Below are positions 22,123 through 31,947 of a stretch of 64,000 nucleotides of DNA, piece after piece (position 1 is the first letter of the stretch; every line of letters starts with the position of its first letter). The stretch is from positions 620,001-684,000 of the forward strand of contig NZ_CP089932.1 of the NCBI RefSeq assembly GCF_021365465.1, given 5' to 3'. The translations under genes and the position numbers were made by a program. This stretch comes from Erwinia tracheiphila. GTDB taxonomy: Bacteria; Pseudomonadota; Gammaproteobacteria; Enterobacterales; Enterobacteriaceae. The notes below the pieces were generated by a model, which was given only the letters and a program-made list of their open reading frames with translations, was not told the origin of the DNA and made no database searches.

Positions 22123-24426
22123 ATGAGTGCTGAATTACTTTCACTAATACTGTTTACCGCTTCAGCCACGCTTTATAGCTGGAAGGCAGGGAGAAACAGA
22201 CTGTGGTTCGCCGCCATGTTGCTCTTTTTGGGCATGAACATTTTGCTGAATGCCTCAATGCTGGCGAGCAATTATTTCACCGGAGAGGGGATCAATGATG
22301 CGGTAATTTATACTATCACCAGCAGTTTGAACGGCGCGGGGATCAGTAAATATATCCTGCCGGGTATCGGGCTGATTGCCGTTATTATGCTACTGTTTGC
22401 CGCACTTTCCTGGATTTTACGCCTGCGAAAAATCCATACGGGTAACAAAATATACAGCCTGCTCGCAGTGATTCTGGCGGTTGCTTCAGTAAAAACCACT
22501 CCGGCTTACCAGCAGGTTGCCGATCTGATCAAATCGCAGGTGGGCAAAGGCAATTCAGACTTTGACAATTATTACAAAACACCCGAAAAGCAAATCGTCG
22601 GTAATAAACCTAATTTGGTTTATATTTATGCCGAAAGCCTGGAGCGCACGTATTTCGATGAGCAGGCCTTTCCTGCCCTCGCGCCGGAACTCAGCAGAAT
22701 AAAAAATAATTCACTGGATTTCAGCAACACCGGACAAATGCCTGGAACTGAATATACTATCGCCGGAATGGTAGCCTCACAATGTGGCATTCCTTTATTT
22801 GCTCCGTTCGACGGAAATGCTTCCAGCTCTCTGTCAACGTTTTACCCGCAAAACGTCTGCCTGGGTGATATTTTGAAGTCTTCCGGCTATGAAAATTATT
22901 TTTATCAGGGTGCCAATCTGAATTTTGCCGGTAAAAATATTTTTCTTTCCTCTCACGGCTTTGATTCCGACAATCTGTATGGATTTAATGAGCTGAAAAA
23001 GGTTGTAAAAAATCAGAATTATCGTAATGACTGGGGCTGGTATGATGACACGGTGCTGGACATGGTTTTTGACAAATATCTTGAGCTGTCGCGGCTGAAT
23101 AGCCCTTTCTCTCTGTTTGCTCTTACCGTGGATACGCATCATCCTGACGGCTTTATTTCCCGCAGCTGTCAGCGGCAAAGCTGGTCATACGACGGCAAAC
23201 CGAATAAATCTTTCGCTGCCGTCGCCTGTAGTCAGGAACATATCGCCAGGTTGATTGAACGTATTCGCGCTACACCTTACTTTAAAAACACCATTATTGT
23301 GGTCAGCTCCGATCATCTGGCGATGAATAACACCGCATGGAAATACCTAAACCAACACGATCGCCGCAATTTGTTTTTTATCATTCGTGGCGATGCCCCT
23401 GCCAGCAAGCTTATCCCAGTTAAACGCAGCTCACTGGACAATGGTGCTACTGTGCTGGATGCCATGGGCGGCGATAACTTTATCGGCCTTGGACGCAGTA
23501 GCCTTTCGGCCACCTCTCTGGCAACCACTTTTCTGAATCTCAAGGAAAAAATGATCGAGTGGAAGCCGGATATCATCAGGCTGTGGAACTTCCCCAAAAC
23601 AATCGCTGATTACAGCATTGATACCGATAAAAACACTTTCACCTTCTCTGGTGTACACTTCAAGCTACCACTACTACTGTCAGTGATGCCGAATAAAATT
23701 GAGCCGAAGTTCGATGTTTACCTGGCTCCGCCACTGAAGCAACAGCTGGCACAGTTTCCTGCAGATGAAAAATTTGTGTGGGTCGATCGCTGCTTTAAAA
23801 TCGGCACTGTCTGGGACAATACGCTGGCGCTTAATCGCAATTACTGTGTGGCCTGGGGAACGCTAAATTCACCGCCGCTCATTACTGAGATAAAAGCAGG
23901 GCTTACCGCAGGGCGTGTTGCTTTTCAACAAGGCAGTGAACGGCAGGATGAGCAATATCAACAAGCCGTTTCGCGTCTGAAAATTGCCGATGACGATGTA
24001 AGATATCAGTCTGACACTATTCTGTTTTCCTTGCCCGGCCTGCCAACACAGGTACAAAAAGCATCCGGCCTCTCTTATGTTGAACCCTGGGGTGGACGCT
24101 GGTCAGATGCGAATTTGCAATCACACGTCAGCATCCATTACCGCGAGCCACTACCAACATCCTTTGTGCTCGAATTAACAGGACGAGCATTTGATGGCAA
24201 TAGCCAGCAGCCCTTTGTGATAAAGGTGGGTAACGTGGCACATCAATTTAGCCTGGGCAATACTGACAGCACGGTAAGTGTTGCTTTTAGTCTTGTTGAT
24301 CAATCAGATACCATAGAGATCTTCTCTGCCAGCTCTCAGGAAACCTCAGAAGGCGCAATTGACGGCTTCAAGGCACGCAGGCTGGGTATTGGCCTGAGCA
24401 GTCTGAAAATTACCCCCATCCCCTGA
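22123..24426 (+). CDS. opgB: Phosphoglycerol transferase I (osmoregulated periplasmic glucan modification)
   Basis: A 767-residue MdoB/OpgB, close to the E. coli length of 763. Four membrane segments in the first 130 residues precede a large periplasmic sulfatase-fold domain. That domain has the metal/catalytic region YIYAESLERTYFDEQ, the motif LPGTEYTIAGMVASQCG-like (here MPGTEYTIAGM), VDTHHPDGF and SSDHLAMNN. It transfers phosphoglycerol from phosphatidylglycerol to membrane-derived oligosaccharides in the periplasm. Substituted glucans matter for virulence in many plant pathogens. The C-terminal 200 residues, specific to the long OpgB form, are present. It stands alone. Confidence 0.95.
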   Translation: MSAELLSLILFTASATLYSWKAGRNRLWFAAMLLFLGMNILLNASMLASNYFTGEGINDAVIYTITSSLNGAGISKYILPGIGLIAVIMLLFAALSWILRLRKIHTGNKIYSLLAVILAVASVKTTPAYQQVADLIKSQVGKGNSDFDNYYKTPEKQIVGNKPNLVYIYAESLERTYFDEQAFPALAPELSRIKNNSLDFSNTGQMPGTEYTIAGMVASQCGIPLFAPFDGNASSSLSTFYPQNVCLGDILKSSGYENYFYQGANLNFAGKNIFLSSHGFDSDNLYGFNELKKVVKNQNYRNDWGWYDDTVLDMVFDKYLELSRLNSPFSLFALTVDTHHPDGFISRSCQRQSWSYDGKPNKSFAAVACSQEHIARLIERIRATPYFKNTIIVVSSDHLAMNNTAWKYLNQHDRRNLFFIIRGDAPASKLIPVKRSSLDNGATVLDAMGGDNFIGLGRSSLSATSLATTFLNLKEKMIEWKPDIIRLWNFPKTIADYSIDTDKNTFTFSGVHFKLPLLLSVMPNKIEPKFDVYLAPPLKQQLAQFPADEKFVWVDRCFKIGTVWDNTLALNRNYCVAWGTLNSPPLITEIKAGLTAGRVAFQQGSERQDEQYQQAVSRLKIADDDVRYQSDTILFSLPGLPTQVQKASGLSYVEPWGGRWSDANLQSHVSIHYREPLPTSFVLELTGRAFDGNSQQPFVIKVGNVAHQFSLGNTDSTVSVAFSLVDQSDTIEIFSASSQETSEGAIDGFKARRLGIGLSSLKITPIP

Positions 24427-24706
24427 TGCCTTTGCCCTGACAAGGTACGTCGGGGCACTATCACTATTAACAACCCGCACAAACTCAGCCTGCCGCAGGC
24501 AGAATGATCGGTCATTTATCGCCCGACAGCAGCCACAAGTTAAGTTTATCGATTTATTTCAATACCGCCGCCGACAATTTTTGTAATAAACCCTGCTGCT
24601 GGCATCAAGTTTCCATATCTCAGGCCGATGTAACCAGTTCAAGCCTCAATAAAAACTTGCACCATTTTCTTCAACGATTATTTCCAATCACCAGCAAGGA
24701 AAAAAG

Positions 24707-26260
24707 ATGTTACCTGTCAAAAATATGAGAGTCGGTGTGCGCCTTGGTGCCGCTTTTGGCTTGGTTATATTGCTGCTAATTATTGTCAGTATGACGGCCA
24801 TAATAAAAACGGGCCACATCAACGAAGCCGTTGATAATATAGTCAATGATCGTTATCAGAAAGTACGCCTGGCGTTTGCTGTGCGTGATGGCATCAACGA
24901 TCAAATAAAGTATTTACGCGGCATGGTGATCGATACCACCCGGCCACAAAATAATATCCAGCGTTTAGGGCTGCTCAATCAGGTCGCACAAAAAACCGAT
25001 AAAGTGATTGAGAAAATTGTTCAAAGACAAACCACTGAAGTGGGCAGGCAAAAGATTCAGGCACTGAAAGATGCGGCGCAGGCTTTCGAAAACTCAAAAA
25101 TCGAGCTGGTGAAGCTGATACAGGCCGGGGACCCAAATATTGCAGCTGAGTACGCATTAAAAAAAATCACGCTGACACAGGGAGCGTATCTGGATACCGC
25201 AGTCAAATTTGCCGATTCACAATCAGAACAATTACAGGCAGAAGGTGCCAGGGCGCTGGCTGATGGTTCAACGGCAATTCAGGTTACGCTGATTTTCTCT
25301 TTTCTTGCGGTGCTGACTGCCATTATTTTAGGTTTCTTCCTGACAAGATCTATCGTCACCCCCCTGCGCGAAGCGGTGCTGATTGCAGGAAATGTTGCGG
25401 CTGGCGATCTGCGTACTTCTATCAAGGTGACCTCTTCTGACGAAACTGGCCAGTTGATGCAGGCGCTGAAAAACATGAATGAGAATCTGATGCGCATCAT
25501 CACCGAAGTTCGTTCCGGTTCTCATCTCATCGCTAATGCCTCCAGTGAAATCTCCACAGGTAATATGAATCTTTCATCACGTACCGAGCAGCAGGCCAGT
25601 TCGCTGGAGGAGACGGCTTCCGCGATGGAACAGATGACCTCCACCGTAAAACAAAACGCCGATAATGCCCGACAAGCGAATGAACTGGCGGCCCTGGCCT
25701 CCCGTGTGGCATTGCAAAGTGGGGAGGCGGTGAAGCAGGTGGTCAGCACCATGGAGATGATTAATGGTTCATCGAAAAAAATCGTCGATATCATTAGCGT
25801 CATTGACAGCATTGCCTTTCAGACCAATATTCTCGCGTTGAATGCGGCCGTTGAAGCTGCGCGCGCGGGCGAACAGGGCCGAGGCTTTGCCGTGGTTGCT
25901 TCCGAAGTTCGTAATCTGGCACAACGCTCTGCCTCGGCCGCAAAAGAAATCGCTCTGTTGATTCAGGATTCTGTTTCTAAGGTCGATGAAGGCGGCAAAC
26001 AGGTCGCCATTGCTGGCAACACGATGGAAGAAGTGCTTAACAGCGTGAAAAGTGTCACTGCAATCATGGGCGAAATCTCCATCGCCAGCAATGAACAAAG
26101 CACCGGCATCGAAGAAATTAATATTGCCATCACCCAGATGGATCAGGTTACTCAGCAGAATGCGTCGCTGGTCAACCATTCTGCAGTAGCAGCACAGTCG
26201 CTTCAGGAACAGGCCGTACAACTGTCTCAGATCATTAGCGTGTTCAAAGTGGATGAGTAG
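24707..26260 (+). CDS. Methyl-accepting chemotaxis protein
   Basis: A 517-residue transmembrane chemoreceptor of Tsr/Tar architecture. It has membrane helix 1 (about 10-32), a four-helix-bundle periplasmic domain (about 35-190), membrane helix 2 (about 192-213), a HAMP domain (about 214-266) and a signalling domain whose hairpin tip is IDSIAFQTNILALNAAVEAA followed by RAGEQGRGFAVVASEVRNLA. The usual C-terminal NWETF pentapeptide for CheR docking is absent (it ends FKVDE), so adaptation would need another receptor's tether. The ligand is unknown. It is intact, unlike the Cache receptor remnant at 11854-14125. Confidence 0.93.
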   Translation: MLPVKNMRVGVRLGAAFGLVILLLIIVSMTAIIKTGHINEAVDNIVNDRYQKVRLAFAVRDGINDQIKYLRGMVIDTTRPQNNIQRLGLLNQVAQKTDKVIEKIVQRQTTEVGRQKIQALKDAAQAFENSKIELVKLIQAGDPNIAAEYALKKITLTQGAYLDTAVKFADSQSEQLQAEGARALADGSTAIQVTLIFSFLAVLTAIILGFFLTRSIVTPLREAVLIAGNVAAGDLRTSIKVTSSDETGQLMQALKNMNENLMRIITEVRSGSHLIANASSEISTGNMNLSSRTEQQASSLEETASAMEQMTSTVKQNADNARQANELAALASRVALQSGEAVKQVVSTMEMINGSSKKIVDIISVIDSIAFQTNILALNAAVEAARAGEQGRGFAVVASEVRNLAQRSASAAKEIALLIQDSVSKVDEGGKQVAIAGNTMEEVLNSVKSVTAIMGEISIASNEQSTGIEEINIAITQMDQVTQQNASLVNHSAVAAQSLQEQAVQLSQIISVFKVDE

Positions 26261-26579
26261 ACGCGCTCTGCAAATCGTGCTGCCGACTGGTGATGTTTTA
26301 TGCGCACAGATAGTCGTTAACTGTGACCACGTAGTGTTTGCTGGTCGCTGATAATGTAAAAAATGTTCAATACATTCATCCGGATTAAAAAATCAGTGAC
26401 GCATGTCCCGTTGCCAGGGATGGCTCTTTTCTACACTTAATTTTATCTCGTTGTCTGCAACCCACTATGTTGCGGTAGCTCCTATAATCTCATAGCGGGC
26501 GTTAACGGAAAAATCAAAACATGTCTGTTGAAGGCCGTATAAAACAGATTACTATACGGATACTTTTCTGTTCAGCTCG
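26261..26579. other. Intergenic region upstream of ampH
   Basis: No gene or RNA seen. Presumably it contains the chemoreceptor terminator and the ampH promoter. Confidence 0.4.
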
Positions 26580-27773
26580 ATGGAACCACCCACGTTGAAA
26601 CCCTTTGTTTACTTGTTATTGGTCCTGATAGTCGCGGCTCTTCCATTCAGCGGCCATGCAGCGAAGGTTGCTCCCGATCCCCTGCTGGCCTCTCAGATCG
26701 TTGACCGCTACGCCCGGAACATTTTTTACAACACCAAAGCAACCGGCATGGCGATGGTCGCCATTGATGCGAATCAGCGTGTTTTTGCCAGCATGGGGGC
26801 CATACGACCTGGCAGCAGCGTCAGACCACAGAAAGACTCTGTCATCCGTATCGCCTCCTTAACCAAACTGCTAACCAGCGAACTGCTGGTAAAACTTTCA
26901 GATCAGGGCGTGGTGCAATTAGACGATCCTCTGAGCAAATATGCGCCTCGTGGCAGTATTGTTCCGTCTTATGCCGGACAAAGCATTCGACTGATAAATC
27001 TGGCAACCCATACCAGCGGTTTGCCACGTGAGCAACCGGGTGGCAAGCCAAACCGCCCGGTTTTTGTATGGCCGACCTACAAACAGCGCTGGAACTGGCT
27101 TGAGAACGCACAGTTGAAAGTTGCACCTGGCACCGAGGCAGCCTATTCCAATCTCGCATTCGATTTGCTGGGCGATGCGCTTGCTTATGCAACTGGCGTG
27201 GCTTACCCGGCGCTGCTCCAGCGGGAGATAACCCATCCATTGGGAATGAAAGACACCACCTTTACCCCTTCTCCCGATCAATGTTCACGGCTGATGATCC
27301 CGGAGAAAGGCGCAAGTCCCTGTATAAACACACTGGCCGCAATTGGCAGCGGCGGCATTTACTCGACTCCGGATGATATGGGAAGCTGGATGCAACAGTT
27401 TCTCTCTTCTGACGTGCATACCCGTTCCCCACAGGCTGACCGCATTCAAACCATGATTTATCAGCGCAGCCAGTTGGTAAAAGTGGATGGCATGGACGTG
27501 CCAGGTAAAGCCTCGGCACTGGGCATGGGCTGGGTTTATGTGGCTCCAGAGAAGAATCGTCCCGGTATTATTCAGAAGACCGGTGGCGGTGGCGGTTTCA
27601 TCACATATATGGCTATGGTTCCGCAATACAGCGTCGGCGTCTTTATTGTGGTGACACGTTCTCCACACACGCATTTCACCGCGATGAGCGATGGCGTAAA
27701 CAATCTTCTGACCGAGCTGATTGGCAATACCCCGTACAGCGCCGGGTTAGCAGCCAGTATTATGTCGAATTAA
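26580..27773 (+). CDS. ampH: Penicillin-binding protein AmpH (DD-carboxypeptidase/endopeptidase)
   Basis: A 397-residue class C beta-lactamase-fold enzyme with an N-terminal signal peptide (cleavage near GHAAK). The three active-site motifs are clear: SLTK at about 93-96 (nucleophilic Ser), YSN at about 189-191 and QKTGG near 340. In E. coli AmpH is a periplasmic peptidoglycan carboxypeptidase/endopeptidase that recycles the cell wall and does not confer resistance. The motif order and length fit AmpH better than AmpC. An IS110 fragment abuts the stop codon. Confidence 0.92.
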   Translation: MEPPTLKPFVYLLLVLIVAALPFSGHAAKVAPDPLLASQIVDRYARNIFYNTKATGMAMVAIDANQRVFASMGAIRPGSSVRPQKDSVIRIASLTKLLTSELLVKLSDQGVVQLDDPLSKYAPRGSIVPSYAGQSIRLINLATHTSGLPREQPGGKPNRPVFVWPTYKQRWNWLENAQLKVAPGTEAAYSNLAFDLLGDALAYATGVAYPALLQREITHPLGMKDTTFTPSPDQCSRLMIPEKGASPCINTLAAIGSGGIYSTPDDMGSWMQQFLSSDVHTRSPQADRIQTMIYQRSQLVKVDGMDVPGKASALGMGWVYVAPEKNRPGIIQKTGGGGGFITYMAMVPQYSVGVFIVVTRSPHTHFTAMSDGVNNLLTELIGNTPYSAGLAASIMSN

Positions 27774-27774
27774 A

Positions 27775-27895
27775 CAGCATCGGCTGCATTGAAATCGTTT
27801 TTAAGCTTGCGGGTTTTGACCCTGCCTTTGACACCTTCCCGAAGCAGACATAAATCCAGAGTTTTCTTGCTGACATCGATACCGAGCTGAAACAT
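27775..27895 (-). pseudogene. IS110-family transposase, N-terminal fragment
   Basis: The frame MFQLGIDVSKKTLDLCLLRE and then GVKGRVKTRKLKND is the typical N terminus of IS110/IS1111 transposases (RuvC-like DEDD domain, first Asp in GIDVSKKTLD). It ends after about 38 residues at the ampH stop. A C-terminal IS110 piece lies 7 kb away at 35150-35407 on the other strand. Confidence 0.85.
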
Positions 27896-28376
27896 AGACG
27901 TTTTCTCCTTTCACTGAACCATCACGCCTATTACCCTTGTACATGCAGAGTCATCGCTCCTGGCAACCGTTGAATGTTAATGCTGGCGTGAAAGGTGAAG
28001 CGGAGGGCTTTTTCTGCCAATCAAGGTTCTCGCCATTCCGGGAGGGGACAAGCTCACTCCGCTTCATGTGATGGTAGCTAACCATCACATGTCTATTACA
28101 TACAAGGGTGGGGAATATGCATGGTTGCAGAGTATAAAGCGGAGTTTCGGTCATGCAAATACCCGAAGCTGCGCAGCAGCGCCGCTCACGCCAAAGGCGT
28201 GCTACGTTCATAATGTCCCGATTTATCAGACATATAATCCCTAATGTGTGAAACCGTTCCGTTGAGCGTCAAACCCCTAATAAGACAAAAGGTACATCAT
28301 CGCTAACTTTGCAACACTGCTTTAAGTATGCGATTATTTTCTCAGCCTGAATTTAACTGAAAAAGGGAAATGTTAA
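27896..28376. other. Noncoding region: IS110 upstream sequence and structured repeat
   Basis: The part next to the IS110 start may be the element's left noncoding end, which in IS110 elements encodes the guide (bridge) RNA; this is inference. A palindrome (GTGATGGTTAG...CTAACCATCAC type, 28068-28090) and the two-hairpin repeat at 28129-28202 follow. Confidence 0.4.
28129..28202 (+). repeat. Two-hairpin structured repeat, copy A
   Basis: Shared conserved bases GCAGAGTATAAAGC and CGGTCATG are followed by hairpin GCTGCGCAGC, hairpin CACGCCAAAGGCGTG and a conserved CTACGTTC. The copy at 41666-41760 has the same frame of conserved bases but different hairpin sequences. A REP-like or transcribed structured element is possible. 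Confidence 0.45.
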
Positions 28377-29024
28377 ATGATAGAGCCGAAAAAAGGAATA
28401 TTAACATTCAGAGCTGAAGGTAATAATTTAAAATCAAGCAGGGATTACTCTCTAAAAATACACTGGCCGGGAATATCTTCTTTGTGTGGTGGGAATAATT
28501 CTGGTGTAACAGTTGGTAGAGGGTTTGATCTTGGTGACAGAAGTAAAATTAGCGCATTGATTACATTAAAAAAAGCTGGGATAGAAAATGAGAAAGCGAA
28601 AAATATTTCAGAAGGTGCGGGACTGAAAGGATGTTCAGCATATAATTTCGTTCTCAAAAATAGAGATTCCATTGATGAAATAACACAGATCCAGCAATTG
28701 AACTTATTTATCATAAGTTATAATGAATCAAGGAAAGATGTTGAGAGAATATGTAAAAACAAATTAACAATACAAAACTATCACTCCAACCCAAACATAT
28801 CTTCAACTCAGGCATGGGATGATATTCCAGATAAAATAAAAGAAATACTCATAGATTTAAGGTTTCGTGGTGACTACAGCAAAAGAACCAGAAAATATAT
28901 ACAAAAACTAGCATATGATGGTGATATAAAAGGATTTGGAAAGGTTATATCTAACAGGCAGATTTGGTCTACTGTTCCTAATGATAGATTTAAAAGGAGA
29001 GTTGATTTTTATGAAAATAATTAA
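28377..29024 (+). CDS. Pesticin/phage-lysozyme-like muramidase toxin
   Basis: A 215-residue protein related to the C-terminal lysozyme-like domain of pesticin (T4-lysozyme fold). Conserved features: the catalytic Glu in TFRAEGN (E14); a SRDYSLKIHWPG segment; and NNSGVTVGRGFDLGDRS, giving Thr45 and Asp51 with the six-residue spacing of pesticin's Thr and Asp. It should cut the N-acetylmuramyl-glucosaminyl bond of peptidoglycan. There is no signal peptide, holin or receptor domain, so delivery by a type VI or similar system, as cargo, is the likeliest route (inference). The gene is strongly AT-rich compared with its neighbours and overlaps the downstream inhibitor gene by 14 bases. Confidence 0.78.
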   Translation: MIEPKKGILTFRAEGNNLKSSRDYSLKIHWPGISSLCGGNNSGVTVGRGFDLGDRSKISALITLKKAGIENEKAKNISEGAGLKGCSAYNFVLKNRDSIDEITQIQQLNLFIISYNESRKDVERICKNKLTIQNYHSNPNISSTQAWDDIPDKIKEILIDLRFRGDYSKRTRKYIQKLAYDGDIKGFGKVISNRQIWSTVPNDRFKRRVDFYENN

Positions 29025-29364
29025 CGTGATCTTTCTCGCAGCACTATATTCATTTAATGTGACAGCTGCTTTTACTGAGCCAGAAATGTCTCAGCTGGCA
29101 GAAATAAATAAAAAATCAATAGAAAAAACTGAGAGTGAGAAAAAAAATCTTGAGGCCACAATAAACAAAACGATAAATAATCTTCCAAACGAAAAGACAA
29201 AAATAATGGACCTGAGTGAATCATGGGATGCAACCATTAAAAAAAAGTGCAAACTTTCTATATTTGAATCACTAAATACAGATGCAGAAATAGCAGAAGA
29301 AAACTTATGCTTATACTCCGAGTACAAAGCAGAAAAAGAATTCTTTGAAGATCTTAATTATTAA
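29011..29364 (+). CDS. LprI-type periplasmic lysozyme inhibitor, probable immunity protein
   Basis: A 117-residue protein with a signal peptide (MKIINVIFLAALYSFNVTA, cut near TAA). The mature part has a charged helix, then the LprI/DUF1311 signature: ESWDATIKKKC, a second Cys in EENLCLYSEYKAE and an acidic end. LprI-domain proteins inhibit lysozymes in the periplasm. Start chosen at 29011: AAAGGAGA lies about 12 bases upstream inside the end of the muramidase gene, so translation is coupled. Pairing with a muramidase and periplasmic targeting strongly suggest self-protection. An IS1 copy lies 40 bases downstream. Confidence 0.75.
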   Translation: MKIINVIFLAALYSFNVTAAFTEPEMSQLAEINKKSIEKTESEKKNLEATINKTINNLPNEKTKIMDLSESWDATIKKKCKLSIFESLNTDAEIAEENLCLYSEYKAEKEFFEDLNY

Positions 29365-29403
29365 AAATAATGGGGTGTGTGTTACACACCTCATGCATTT
29401 ATG

Positions 29404-30169
29404 GGTCGTGACGCAGACTTGCTGATCACGTATGCTTTGCGCTTTGGATGTAACATATGGCTAAAGTTGATGTCGTCTGCCCTCAGTGCAATGAAACTTA
29501 TGCTGTACGATGTAACGGACATTCAGCATCCGGTGCCCAACGTTACATCTGCAAGCATTGTTCAAAGACCTTTCTGCTCAACTTTAGCTACTCCGGTGCC
29601 AAACCAGACACACACCAGACCATTGTTAATATGGCCATGAATGGTTACGGATGTCGCGATACCGCACGGGTTCTCGGTATCAGCCTCAATACGGTTCTGC
29701 GGCACGTAAAAAAATTTCGCCAACGCAGGTAGCTGAGAATATCGACCCCGAAACGGAGGTTGTTATCTGCTGTGAAGCCGGTGAACAATGGTCTTACGTG
29801 CGGTGTAAAAGCAATCCCCGGTGGTTGTTCTATGCTTATGACCGTATCCGCAAACGTGCTCTGGCCCACGTCTTCGGCCCGAGAAATGCCCCGACCCTGC
29901 GACGATTGCTGGCCCTGTTAAGCAAATTTAACCTTGCCTTTTATATGACGGATGCCTGGCCGGTTTATAAAGTTCTGTTAAGTGCAACAGGCCACGTGGT
30001 GAGCAAGAAATATACCCAACGGACAGAACGACATAATCTTAATCTTCGCACACATATCAAACGACTGACCCGCAGAACAATTTGCTTTTCGAAGTCAGAG
30101 GAAATGCACGATAAGATCATCGGTTGGTATCTTACTCTTCATCATTATCAATAAATCTGCGTCACGACC
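29404..30169 (+). mobile_element. IS1-family element, copy 2, no target duplication
   Basis: A 766-bp element with ends GGTCGTGACGC / GCGTCACGACC, nearly identical to copy 1. The flanking nine bases (GCATTTATG left, AAAAATTGG right) do not match. The expected duplication is therefore missing, which suggests that recombination between IS1 copies has exchanged the flanks. Confidence 0.92.
29457..30154 (+). CDS. insAB: IS1 transposase InsA/InsAB'
   Basis: InsA (29457-29732, 91 residues) has the zinc-ribbon start AKVDVVCPQCNETY and a helix-turn-helix with GYGCRDTARVLGISLNTVLR. InsB' (to 30154) carries the DDE domain. The two are joined by the usual -1 programmed frameshift at an A-rich site (the AAAAAA tract near 29711). 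No nonsense mutation is present, so this copy may encode the active transposase. Confidence 0.88.
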
Positions 30170-30391
30170 AAAAATTGGCCATTGCTGTTCTGTTGTCAGA
30201 AACAGACAATAATCGTCATTTCAGTAATTGAACCACCCTGTCGATACCCCCGGAAACCAGATTTTCTTTAGAAAAGAAATTATCTACTGAATCACTACAA
30301 TCTGATTTTTATCAATATCCACGTTGTCATTTCTTCGCATATTTTCCAATGATGAGAAATCAAAACAGCGTTCCATCTAAAGGAGAATACG

Positions 30392-31543
30392 ATGTTACAT
30401 CGAATGATACTGAATGAAACATCCTGGTTCGGCCCCGGTTCTGCCTCAAAAATAGTCGATGAAGTTTCCAGGAGAGGCTTTAAAAAAGCCCTGCTGGTAA
30501 CTGATAAAATGTTAATTCAGGCGGGCGTGATAGAAAAAATCACCTCTCTTCTCGAAAAGAATCAATTACCTTATGTGATTTATGATGAAGTCGTGCCGAA
30601 TCCAACCGTTAATGTGGTTAAAAATGGCGTAGAGATCTTTAAAACGTCTCAGGCAGATTACCTGATTGCTGTTGGTGGCGGCTCACCGCAGGATACGGCA
30701 AAAGCTATCGGAATCATTATTAATAACCCAGAGTTTTCTGACGTGCGGAGTCTGGAAGGCATAGCAAATACCCGGAATCCCAGCGTCCCCGTTATTGCTA
30801 TCCCAACAACAGCCGGGACTGCCGCAGAAGTCACGATAAATTATGTCATTACCGATGAGGAAAAACGCCGCAAATTCGTTTGTGTCGATCCTCACGACAT
30901 TCCGGTAGTAGCCATCATTGATGCTGAGATGATGGCAAGCATGCCCCCGTCACTCAAAGCTGCCACGGGAATTGATGCGCTGACCCATGCCATTGAAGGC
31001 TATATCACCAAAGGCGCATGGGAACTGACGGATGCTTTACATTTGAAAGCCATTGAAATCATCAATCGTTCACTGCGTGCCTCAGTGGCGGGTGATAATA
31101 AAGGCGTTGAGGACATGGCTCTGGGGCAATACATTGCCGGCATGGGATTTTCTAACGTTGGGCTGGGTCTGGTACATGGTATGGCTCACCCACTTGGGGC
31201 GTTTTATAACATACCGCATGGTGTCGCTAACGCTATTATTCTGCCGCACATCATGGCATGGAACGCAGAGTATACCGGTGATAAGTATCGCAACATTGCA
31301 CGGGCGATGGGCGTTGCGGGAGTATGTGGAAAATCGCTATATGAAGTCAGGGTTGCAGCCGTCGAGGCGGTGAAAAAACTTTCAGCCGATGTGGGCATTC
31401 CCGACAGGCTGCGTGATGTCGGAATGAGAGAAGAAGACATTCCGGCACTGGCGCAGGCGGCACTGACGGATGTCTGCACCGGGGGTAACCCGCGGGACGC
31501 CACACTGGCAGAGATCCACACGCTGTATCGACAACTCTATTAA
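30392..31543 (+). CDS. fucO: Lactaldehyde reductase (iron-dependent alcohol dehydrogenase)
   Basis: A 383-residue group III alcohol dehydrogenase very close to E. coli FucO, which reduces L-lactaldehyde to 1,2-propanediol with NADH. The NAD-binding GGGSPQDTAKAIG, the iron-ligand region GIDALTHAIEGYITKGAWEL and GLVHGMAHPLGAFYNIPHG (metal His residues) are all intact. No other fuc or rha genes are nearby, so its physiological substrate here is uncertain. A good ribosome site (AAAGGAG) precedes the ATG. Confidence 0.93.
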   Translation: MLHRMILNETSWFGPGSASKIVDEVSRRGFKKALLVTDKMLIQAGVIEKITSLLEKNQLPYVIYDEVVPNPTVNVVKNGVEIFKTSQADYLIAVGGGSPQDTAKAIGIIINNPEFSDVRSLEGIANTRNPSVPVIAIPTTAGTAAEVTINYVITDEEKRRKFVCVDPHDIPVVAIIDAEMMASMPPSLKAATGIDALTHAIEGYITKGAWELTDALHLKAIEIINRSLRASVAGDNKGVEDMALGQYIAGMGFSNVGLGLVHGMAHPLGAFYNIPHGVANAIILPHIMAWNAEYTGDKYRNIARAMGVAGVCGKSLYEVRVAAVEAVKKLSADVGIPDRLRDVGMREEDIPALAQAALTDVCTGGNPRDATLAEIHTLYRQLY

Positions 31544-31947
31544 CCGATACAGGCGTCACTATAGGTTCTGGGGCGCAGCCTTAACTTAACGAGTGGGGGT
31601 TGCCGATTTTGATCAGGATAAAACCGGTTTATACAGAATATGCGGTAACTCTCTTATCTTTCGTTTGTCATCCCATGATTAAAACCAACGCCATCGGCCA
31701 ATGGGGTTTTTACTGACCACGTTGATTGATACACCACGATGTCAGTCATGTTTTTATCAGCAATGTGAGGGTTTTCAAACCTGTCTTTCGATTGAAGAAA
31801 TACACTCCATTTGGCTCGATTTTAGAGTTCACAACACCAAATTCTCCGCTGATTAAGATCCAGAGAAGTATTGGTATTTAACATCATAGTGAGAAATCCT
31901 CTTAACAGAGTGGTAAAAGATCCACTTTTCACTCAAATCAGATGTAT
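31544..31947. other. Intergenic region after fucO
   Basis: No intact gene is seen. On the minus strand near 31730-31850 a short open stretch (VNSKIEPNGVYFFNRKTGL) looks coding, but I cannot assign it. The rest is featureless up to the IS481 relic. Confidence 0.35.
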
